In this document: positions 1 through 5,956 of the stretch, in pieces
Layout of the letters: each line of letters opens with the position of its first letter
Numbering within the stretch: the first letter of the stretch is position 1
Assembly: GCA_016287975.1 (NCBI GenBank)
Contig: JAEEXV010000045.1
Location: 1 to 11,451 of the forward strand
Direction of reading: 5' to 3'
From: Lentisphaeria bacterium
GTDB taxonomy: Bacteria; Verrucomicrobiota; Lentisphaeria; Oligosphaerales; Oligosphaeraceae
Length of the DNA: 11,451 nt
Notes under the pieces: generated by a model
What the model saw: only the letters and a program-made list of their open reading frames with translations
Told to the model about the DNA's origin: nothing
The model's database searches: none
Made by a program: the position numbers and the translations under genes

Positions 1-312
1 CTGGCACACGCCGAGCGAATGGCGGAGCCTGCGCGATATGGGGCGCCCCGAATCGGCGCGAGATGGAATGGTAGGCGGTCGTGTGCCGCCGGCGAAAAGC
101 CGGCGGGCCAGGCGGCGGATTGCCGCGCGGGCGATAGGTGCGCCAATCAGCGCGGGTGATCGGGGCTTACCAGCGGGCAAGCCCGCTGGCACACGCCGAG
201 CGAATGGCGGAGCCTGCGCGATATGGGGCGCCCCGAATCGGCGCGAGATGGAATGGTAGGCGGTCGTGTGCCGCCGGCGAAAAGCCGGCGGGCCAGGCGG
301 CGGATTGCCGCG
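1..312. repeat. 127-bp exact direct duplication (copies 1-127 and 186-312)
   Basis: Bases 1-127 recur without a mismatch at 186-312, a 185-bp offset. The match ends where base 128 is C and base 313 is G. The left copy begins at the window edge, so the true repeat may extend further left. Between the copies lies unique sequence containing a perfect 9-bp inverted repeat, CCAGCGGGC and GCCCGCTGG at 170-178 and 181-189. Each copy contains one unit of the hairpin family described separately. No start codon, ribosome site and coding-like frame coincide here. Several open frames cross it on both strands, but they translate into Arg/Ala/Pro/Gly-rich, repeat-like sequence. I read it as non-coding repeat DNA beyond the 3' end of the PHP gene. 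Confidence 0.85.
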
Positions 313-483
313 GGGGCGGGGAATCCGCCGAATTCGCGCGGGGTGGAATGGCAGGCGGTTGTGTGCCGCCGGCGAAAGCCGGCGGGCCAGGCGGCGCAAA
401 TGGCGCGGGGGGGCGGTGAATGCGCGGGGTGGAATGGCAGGCGGTCGTGTGCCGCCGGCGAAAAGCCGGCGGGCCAGGCGGCG
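65..483. repeat. Four-copy GC-rich hairpin repeat (REP-like)
   Basis: A 52-53-bp unit occurs four times in the same orientation at 65-117, 250-302, 345-396 and 431-483. Each begins GGAATGG(T/C)AGGCGGT and ends GCCAGGCGGCG. Each contains a perfect 8-bp inverted repeat, CCGCCGGC and GCCGGCGG, around a GAAAA loop (GAAA in the third copy), at 86-106, 271-291, 366-385 and 452-472. The third and fourth copies also share the flank GCAAATGGCGCGGGGGG. The region lies 44 bases past the stop codon of the PHP gene. No T-run follows any stem on either strand, so these are not classical intrinsic terminators. They resemble dispersed repetitive extragenic palindromes. Bases 1-526 hold nothing else I can support. 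Confidence 0.8.
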
Positions 484-526
484 CAAATGGCGCGGGGGGC
501 GGAGGATGCGCCAAATCGGCGCGCGG

Positions 527-2788
527 TCATTGGGGGTTCCGCGCCATGGCCCCGAAGCCCTCTTCGGGATGGCGCAGCGCGTATGCGAGGTGGCGCGGCA
601 GATCGCGGCTGGTCGAATGGCAGAATGCCTCCTGCGATGCCGCCAGGATGGCGCAGCGGTTGCGGCGTATGGCAGCCGCCAGTTCGGCGCCGTCGGGGCG
701 TGGCATCAGGGCCAGCGTGCGCTCCAGCGGGAAGCAGGTGTCGTGGCAGTCGGAGGAGCCAGTCAGGGGCGGCGGCGCGGGCCAGTTTGCCGCGTATGGC
801 GGCAGTTCGTGCTCCCAAGCGTCCAGCCCCGTCCCCGCAATGCCGCCCGCCTGCAGATCGCGTCGGTTGCTGAAGGTCGCGGGGTGATTGTATTGGACGA
901 TGGCGCCCTGCGCGTGCGCCGTCTCGATGATCTGAGCCAGCGGCGTCCCCCAGTGGATCTCCCGCGTCAGCGGATAACTGCAGAAGTGCCCGTCGGGCAG
1001 CGAGTTCTCCTCGCCAGCGATCACGGGGAACGAAATGCCCCGGCGCGCGAGTTCCTCCTGCGCGGCAAGGCCGCCCCGAATAGTCTCGTGGTCGCAGACC
1101 ACCACGAAGTCCATCGCGCCATAACGCGCCGCCGAAACCAGCCCGAAGGGCGTCGCCAGCCCGTCGGAGAGAATGGTGTGGCAGTGCACATCCCCCGCCC
1201 ACAGTTTCAGCCCGCCTGGCAGGGGCAGCGGCGCGATTCCCCGTCGTTCCAGCTCCGCCGCGACGGCCTCCGCGCACGCCTGGCACGCCGCCGCGTCCAG
1301 CGGGCGATTCTCCGCGATCGCCCGTCCCAGCGTCTCCGCCGCGGCGGCCGCGATGCAGCGCACCCGCGCGACCACTCCGTTCGCGCGCCTGACGACCAGG
1401 TCGTTTCGGCCTGGCGTCGTCCACGTGCACCGCCGTTCGCCAGGCGGCGGGTTCTCGGTCGGCAGCCAGTCGCGCGTGTAGATCGCTGGAATCCATTGGA
1501 ACGTCGTTTCTCCCGTAGGCGTCTCCTGCCTGCATTCGGCGACCGCCAGCGGCACTGGCCCGCAGAAGACCTTGACCACCGCATCCCCCTGCCAGACGCC
1601 AGATGGATGGCGGCGCGGATATTCGACGCTCACCTGCGCCCCCGCGTCCCGCCCGAGTTCCAGCAACCGCAGCATCGACCCCGCCGGCGCCGGCAAATCC
1701 TCGCCGCGCAGCAGCGCCATCCGCGCCTCCGCCTCCTCCAGCAGCGCCGCCACATCCGCGCCGTCCTCCAGTTCCATCGACCGCCGAATCTGCTCCGCGA
1801 CCGCCGACAGCCCCCATGCGGGACGCGCGCTCGCCGCCGTCACCCGCGCCGCCTCACGCACCCGCTCCAGGCGCCCCGCCTCGAAGCGCGTGAACGGGCA
1901 GCGCAGACGCCCCAGCACCGCCCCAGACGCCGAAAGCACCTCCAACTGCGCCTCGTGCGGCCCTTCTGGAAACCGCGCGGCCTCCAGTTCCCACGCCTTC
2001 CCCTTGCGCACGCACTCCGCCTCCCCCACGCCGCGCAGCGCGAACTCCGCGGGAGCCTCCAGACGGCAGCCCTCCCCGAAGAAGAGCGGCGGCATGTCCC
2101 ACGCGAGATGCGGCGTCAGGTCGTTCCCCGCCCCCGCCTCGAAGTCCTCCGCAAGCGTCCAGCGCGGCGCCAGCCGAGGATCCGTCCCCATCATCTCAGG
2201 CCCCAGGTTCAGCCGACGGCACCGCACAAACGGCGCGCGCGCCATATTCGCGGAGTGGTCGGAGACGTATGCCCCCAGTCCCAGCACCGCCCCAGGGCGC
2301 GCCGCGAAGCCGCCCAGCACGCTCCACGGCAGATGTATCCTCCCGCCCCAGCCCGCGCCCTCCCGACACCAGATCCGCATCTCCGTCCCCTGAGGCAGCG
2401 GACGCGGCTGAATCGCGAGATGCCGCCCCGCCTTGCCGCCAGGCGCCACCGTCAGGTGCAGCGCCCGCTCCCCGAACTCGGGGGCGTTCGCGCCTCCGTC
2501 CAGAAACAGTTCCAGGCAATCCTGGCTCCACAACTTCTCCACGGGCGCGTCGTTCAGCGGACGCCGCGAGCGCACCCAGAACTCCACTTCCAGCGCCGTC
2601 TCCGACCACGCCAGCCGCAGCTCCGCCGTGAAGTCCTCGGGGCGCCACCACGAGCGCACCGCGGCCGCCGCCAGCCGCCGCGTCTCCAGCGGCACCCGCC
2701 CCCACGTCGGGAACGCCCCGTCCGCCCCCATCCGATACAGATGCCGCGTCGGGCCATTGCCGCCCATGTCCATCATTCCGTTCGCCAT
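527..2788 (-). CDS. CBM9-like domain fused to C-terminal PHP metallohydrolase (CehA/McbA-like)
   Basis: Predicted 753 residues. Roughly residues 48-190 look like a family-9-type carbohydrate-binding beta-sandwich (FTAELRLAWSETALEVEFW, then QDCLELFLDGG). A middle part of unknown fold follows. The C-terminal part, from about residue 530, carries the PHP metal-binding motifs in order: DVHCHT (H535, H537), SDG (D542), CDHE (D566, H567, E568), a GEE (E593), NHP (H635) and SDCHD (D680, H682). PHP domains are metal-dependent phosphoesterases or related hydrolases; the CehA/McbA subgroup is the closest type I recognise, and the substrate is unknown. No signal peptide is visible, so it is probably cytoplasmic. 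I chose ATG at 2788 because the longer frame starts at a GTG (2824) directly beside a hairpin. The ribosome site before ATG is weak (GGAA, about 12 bases upstream). It is the last gene of the co-oriented cluster. Confidence 0.85.
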   Translation of the reverse strand: MANGMMDMGGNGPTRHLYRMGADGAFPTWGRVPLETRRLAAAAVRSWWRPEDFTAELRLAWSETALEVEFWVRSRRPLNDAPVEKLWSQDCLELFLDGGANAPEFGERALHLTVAPGGKAGRHLAIQPRPLPQGTEMRIWCREGAGWGGRIHLPWSVLGGFAARPGAVLGLGAYVSDHSANMARAPFVRCRRLNLGPEMMGTDPRLAPRWTLAEDFEAGAGNDLTPHLAWDMPPLFFGEGCRLEAPAEFALRGVGEAECVRKGKAWELEAARFPEGPHEAQLEVLSASGAVLGRLRCPFTRFEAGRLERVREAARVTAASARPAWGLSAVAEQIRRSMELEDGADVAALLEEAEARMALLRGEDLPAPAGSMLRLLELGRDAGAQVSVEYPRRHPSGVWQGDAVVKVFCGPVPLAVAECRQETPTGETTFQWIPAIYTRDWLPTENPPPGERRCTWTTPGRNDLVVRRANGVVARVRCIAAAAAETLGRAIAENRPLDAAACQACAEAVAAELERRGIAPLPLPGGLKLWAGDVHCHTILSDGLATPFGLVSAARYGAMDFVVVCDHETIRGGLAAQEELARRGISFPVIAGEENSLPDGHFCSYPLTREIHWGTPLAQIIETAHAQGAIVQYNHPATFSNRRDLQAGGIAGTGLDAWEHELPPYAANWPAPPPLTGSSDCHDTCFPLERTLALMPRPDGAELAAAIRRNRCAILAASQEAFCHSTSRDLPRHLAYALRHPEEGFGAMARNPQ

Positions 2789-2825
2789 GATTTCATTCCA
2801 TTTGACCGCCCTTGAACAATGCACG

Positions 2826-2851
2826 ACCGCCCCGCAGGCATTTGGGGCGGT
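2826..2851. other. Intergenic GC-rich hairpin between exported protein and PHP gene
   Basis: ACCGCCCC at 2826-2833 and GGGGCGGT at 2844-2851 form a perfect 8-bp inverted repeat with a 10-base loop. It sits 59 bases past the stop of the upstream gene and 37 bases before the chosen ATG of the PHP gene. No T-run follows on the minus strand, so a normal intrinsic terminator is unlikely. It could be a transcript stabiliser or a partial attenuator. Confidence 0.5.
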
Positions 2852-2910
2852 TCGATAAGATAATGCCCCGCCCCCTCGTGTTCAAGCGACGCCGCGAAAG
2901 CTTCGCCCCG

Positions 2911-3744
2911 CTACAGTTCCTCGATGCGGAGATCCTTGATCTCGATGGCGGTGCCCTTGGCGCCCCAATTGGCGAGTATGGCGGGCGCCGCCCAGGCGGT
3001 CTTCAACGGGAAACTCTTGTTGGTCCAGTCGGGGACGGTGAGGATGCCCTGCACTTCGCCGCTGTATTCAGTCCATTCGACTGGCACCTGCGGGACCTGG
3101 ATGACATAGAGGTTGGAACCCGTCGCGTGGATCCGCGCGGGGGTGCCCGCAGGCACGTCGAAGCCCAGGGGGCCGCCGAGGGTGACGAGCACGGTGCCGT
3201 CGGGATTCTGGGCGACCGACTTCATCTTCGGCGAGACGGCGTAGTTCGGCAGGTCGCTGAAGTCCTCCCTGGCGTGGAAGCAGACGCAACCGCCGTATGT
3301 GGCGGACCAGGTGCGCTCCAGGGCGGGCCTGACGGTCAGGGTCGTCGCGCCCTTGGCGACGGCGGAGACCACCGTCGCCTGCGTGCGGCGGATCGCGGTA
3401 ACATTGACCATGCGGATGGGGCGTCCGTCATCCATCGTCGCATCAAAGATCAGGTAGAAGGCCGATGGGCCGCTGCCCGGCGCGCGCCGCAGCTTCAGCG
3501 TGCAGCGGTAGCGCTTCGACGCGCGCACGGGAAAGGCGCTCTTCGCGGGCAGTTTCGCGGACACGGAGACGCGCAGCGCACCGTCGTCAACCGCCGTGAA
3601 GAGGGCGGGCTTCCGCCAGTCCACGGAGCGGTCCAGGCGCATCACCACCTTCGGGGCGGGCGGCGCGCCGGGCGCGGGCGCCTTCGGGGCTTCGGCAAAC
3701 GACAGGGCGGCGGCAAACAGCAGGACGGCAGAGAGGGTTTTCAT
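2911..3744 (-). CDS. Exported beta-sandwich-like protein of unknown function
   Basis: Predicted 277 residues. Residues 1-17 form a clear Sec signal peptide (MKTLSAVLLFAAALSFA, probable cleavage before EAP). A short Pro/Ala linker follows to about residue 33, then a mainly beta region with alternating hydrophobic strands, ending IEIKDLRIEEL. That shape fits a jelly-roll, carbohydrate-binding-like domain, but I do not recognise the family. C81, C153 and C155 are the only cysteines. The start is well supported: AAAGGAG lies 7 bases upstream, and the ATG overlaps the TGA of the preceding gene in an ATGA, indicating translational coupling. The same frame stays open upstream to about 4635, but that part is an out-of-frame shadow of the preceding gene. 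Two of the four Pro-Gly pairs in the window that use CCC or CCG are here. Confidence 0.85.
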   Translation of the reverse strand: MKTLSAVLLFAAALSFAEAPKAPAPGAPPAPKVVMRLDRSVDWRKPALFTAVDDGALRVSVSAKLPAKSAFPVRASKRYRCTLKLRRAPGSGPSAFYLIFDATMDDGRPIRMVNVTAIRRTQATVVSAVAKGATTLTVRPALERTWSATYGGCVCFHAREDFSDLPNYAVSPKMKSVAQNPDGTVLVTLGGPLGFDVPAGTPARIHATGSNLYVIQVPQVPVEWTEYSGEVQGILTVPDWTNKSFPLKTAWAAPAILANWGAKGTAIEIKDLRIEEL

Positions 3745-5771
3745 CGGTTGGCTCCTTTGGCTTGGGGGTGGGAGATACGGGTGAGCACCAGGCCCTGCGG
3801 GGGCAGGTGCAGTGGCTGCAGATGGCCTTCCAGCGCGAGCAGCCCGTCCGCCGTGACCTGCACGGGCGCATACGGGAAGGCGCTGATCTTCTCGACGGCG
3901 GTCTCTGGCGGCAGCAGCACTTTCGCCTTGACGTAGGTGTCCTGGACGGAGAGGAGGGCGAGCTGCTCGGCGCCCTCTTCGTCCCGCGCCGTCATGCGGC
4001 GGAAGCCCTCGGGGGCCTCCGCCGACAGCCCGAACGCACGGCGCAGCGCGGCGCCTGCCGCGTGCCAGAACTCCACGGGGATGTCCATGCGCGGGACGCG
4101 CGTCGCGATGAAGCGGAAATAGGGACGGTTCCACGGGAACTCCCCCTCCCGCCGCGCGGGGTTGGGGATCTCCCGCGGCGCCTCGGCGGCGCCCCCGTTC
4201 AGAAGCACGCAGACCAGCGCGCAGCCAGGGTCGATCGGCGTCCTGCAGACGACCCACGCGCCCTCGGGCAGCGCGGGGAACGCCAGCAGGTTGCCGAAGA
4301 GCGCCGTCGGCTCCCGCCGCGCCAGCACCGCGCGCTGCAGTCCCGCGGACAGCAAGTCGAAGTGCGGCACCACCAGCGGACGCCGCCACTGCGCGAGATG
4401 CCGCGCGGGCACCGCGCAGGAGAGGTCCAGCCCCTCGCTCTCGCAGAGCTGCGCGGGCACCTGGTACGGCGGCCAGGTGCCGTGGCGGTCGTAGTCCTCC
4501 TGCATCGCGTCGAAGAGTTCGGGGGCGACGAGCCAGCCCGCGTCGCCAGCCTCGGCGATGTCGAAGGCGAAGCACTGGTCGACGACGCGGGTGAGCGAGC
4601 GCCACTCCTCGGGCGAGATGCCGTCGCCGAGGCACACGAGGCAGCCGTCCGCCGCGCGGCGCGCGCGGGTGCCGTCGAAGCAGGACTGGCTGACGGTCGC
4701 GAAGATGTCGCGCTCCAGGCGCATGGGGGCGTGCCGCAGCGAATCGTAGCTCTCGACGACATCCTTGACCCCTGGCATCACGATCACCTTCATCCCTGGC
4801 AGCGCCGCGCGCATCTCCGCGATCATCGCGGCGAAGTCGAAGACGCGCTCATATCCCCCGTAGATGAGGGCGCAGCTGGTCACGACCGATTCGGTCAGCA
4901 GATAGTCGATGTGCAGCGGACCGAGGTCGCGGTAGTCCAGCCCGAAGTAGTAGATGCCCTCGAAGAGCGATTTGGCGAAGGGCGAGTTGATCATCACCTC
5001 CCTGCCCGCTGCATGCAGCGCCGCAGTCGCCTTGGCCCACAGCTGCACCCAGCGGCGCGAGGTGAAGGCCGCCCACTCGTGGTGGAAACGCCCCCAAACG
5101 AAGTCCAGGCGGCGGTCGAGCAGTTCCTTCGAGGCGTCGGCAGGCGCCATCAGTTCCGCGGGGATGCTGCCCGCAGGCAGCGCCTCCGCGAACTGGTAGA
5201 AGAAACTGTCGGAGGTGTCGGAGTGGGTGAGGTTCCAGCCTGGCCCCTGCCCGTCCGCGCCGTGCCAGCCGTCAAGGCCGTAGTCCGCGCAGGCGCGGAC
5301 AATCGCGGGGATCAGCAGATCCTCGAAGAGCGTGCCGTCCGCCAGGCGCGCCAGCAGCGAGACGGCGTTGTCGAGGCCATAGACGCGGTCCGCCATCCGC
5401 AGTTCGGGGTGGTCGGCGACGGTCTCGCGGTGGAAGCGGCTCTGCAGGCTGACGATGAAGAAGCCCCCGAAGACCTTGACGCCGTGCCGATGCAGTTCGT
5501 GCACCAGCCCGCGCAGCGCGTAGTTCGTCCACGCCTGGCGGCGGCGTTCCTCGTTTCCCGCGTGCCCGAAGCGCGAGCAGACATCTGGCGGCAGCGGGCA
5601 TTCGCGCTCCATCCCGGGGTGCTGCAGGAAGAAGTCGATCGAGGAAAGCAGCAGCGAGATGCCAGTCGGCGCGCGCCCGACCCGCGCGAGATACGCGCCC
5701 ACGCCGTAGTCCGTCGCGGTGCAGTCGAAGGCCAGCAGTTCGGTCCAGATCCAGAGTTCTTTGGGATTCAT
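3741..5771 (-). CDS. Glycoside-hydrolase-like (beta/alpha)8 protein, no signal peptide
   Basis: Predicted 676 residues. I do not recognise a named family. The N-terminal half reads like a glycosidase barrel: a strand HGVKVFGGFF (about 96-105), then YGLDGWHGADG (164-174) with D167 and D173 as candidate acids, then LHIDYLLTES (286-295) with E294 at the end of a predicted strand. The last 100 residues look like the C-terminal beta-domain common in such enzymes. There is no signal peptide, in contrast to three neighbours, so it may act on imported sugars. ATG 5771 is the likeliest start. An upstream in-frame TTG at 5795 would add residues encoded by the intergenic repeat. No ribosome site precedes the ATG: the 20 bases before it are pyrimidine-rich (CCCTTAAATCCCTTTTTGCC). 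It overlaps the next gene by 4 bases. Confidence is high for the gene and moderate for the enzyme class. Confidence 0.8.
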   Translation of the reverse strand: MNPKELWIWTELLAFDCTATDYGVGAYLARVGRAPTGISLLLSSIDFFLQHPGMERECPLPPDVCSRFGHAGNEERRRQAWTNYALRGLVHELHRHGVKVFGGFFIVSLQSRFHRETVADHPELRMADRVYGLDNAVSLLARLADGTLFEDLLIPAIVRACADYGLDGWHGADGQGPGWNLTHSDTSDSFFYQFAEALPAGSIPAELMAPADASKELLDRRLDFVWGRFHHEWAAFTSRRWVQLWAKATAALHAAGREVMINSPFAKSLFEGIYYFGLDYRDLGPLHIDYLLTESVVTSCALIYGGYERVFDFAAMIAEMRAALPGMKVIVMPGVKDVVESYDSLRHAPMRLERDIFATVSQSCFDGTRARRAADGCLVCLGDGISPEEWRSLTRVVDQCFAFDIAEAGDAGWLVAPELFDAMQEDYDRHGTWPPYQVPAQLCESEGLDLSCAVPARHLAQWRRPLVVPHFDLLSAGLQRAVLARREPTALFGNLLAFPALPEGAWVVCRTPIDPGCALVCVLLNGGAAEAPREIPNPARREGEFPWNRPYFRFIATRVPRMDIPVEFWHAAGAALRRAFGLSAEAPEGFRRMTARDEEGAEQLALLSVQDTYVKAKVLLPPETAVEKISAFPYAPVQVTADGLLALEGHLQPLHLPPQGLVLTRISHPQAKGANR
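3752..3758 (-). promoter_or_regulatory. Strong ribosome binding site inside the preceding gene
   Basis: On the minus strand AAAGGAG lies 7 bases before the ATG at 3744 and within the last codons of the upstream glycosidase-like gene. It fixes the start of the 277-residue protein and supports coupled translation through the ATGA overlap at 3741-3744. Confidence 0.8.
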
Positions 5772-5950
5772 GGCAAAAAGGGATTTAAGGGACAAGAGAC
5801 AAGGGATTTATGGGATCAAAGGGATTTAAGGGATTTAAGGGATCAAAGGGATTTAAGGGATAAAAGGGATAGGGATGCCCCTTCCTATCCCTTTTATCCC
5901 TTTCCATCTATCCCTGAAATCCCTTAATATCCCTGAAATCCCTGAAAATC
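5763..5950. repeat. 9-bp GGGATTTAA-type array that reverses strand midway
   Basis: From 5780 the plus strand is a run of near-identical 9-bp units (GGGATTTAA, GGGATCAAA, GGGATTTAT, GGGATAAAA) with one GGGACAAGAGACAA interruption. After about 5875 the units appear reversed (TTTTATCCC, TGAAATCCC, TTAATATCCC). The unit boundary GGGATTCAT at 5763-5771 is the complement of the first three codons of the glycosidase-like gene. The array fills almost the whole gap between two genes and is AT-rich against a GC-rich background. No gene, promoter or terminator could be assigned inside it. Confidence 0.9.
5855..5902. repeat. 19-bp perfect inverted repeat at the array's turning point
   Basis: AAGGGATAAAAGGGATAGG at 5855-5873 is perfectly complementary to 5884-5902, with a 10-base loop. 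G5874 with T5883 and A5875 with T5882 could extend the stem. In the minus-strand transcript it would form a long hairpin 55 bases past the stop of the upstream exported protein and 83 bases before the next start. No U-run follows, so it is not a typical intrinsic terminator. Confidence 0.85.
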
Positions 5951-5956
5951 CTCCCA

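Noticed and set aside
65..483. Intrinsic terminators downstream of the PHP gene
   Set aside because: The stems are convincing but no T-run follows on the minus strand, and four dispersed copies fit a repeat family better.
147..1817. A 556-codon open frame on the minus strand
   Set aside because: It starts inside the PHP gene in another frame and ends in the hairpin repeats. The composition is Gly/Ala/Arg-rich with no recognisable motif.
266..2815. An 849-codon open frame on the plus strand
   Set aside because: It is antisense to the PHP fusion gene, which has all expected metal-binding motifs. The translation is Arg/Pro/Gln-rich without domain-like pattern and begins in the repeat region. 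Long antisense frames are normal at this G+C content.
3745..4635. N-terminal extension of the 277-residue protein
   Set aside because: The extension overlaps the preceding gene in a different frame and is Arg/Ala-rich. The internal ATG at 3744 has a strong ribosome site and a signal peptide.
3762..5927. A 721-codon open frame on the plus strand
   Set aside because: It is antisense to the glycosidase-like gene and runs into the 9-bp repeat, where it encodes only DLRDQRD-like repetition.
5772..5956. Sigma-70-type promoter in the AT-rich gap
   Set aside because: TTGATC and CATAAA-like hexamers occur, but only as parts of the repeat and not at a convincing spacing.
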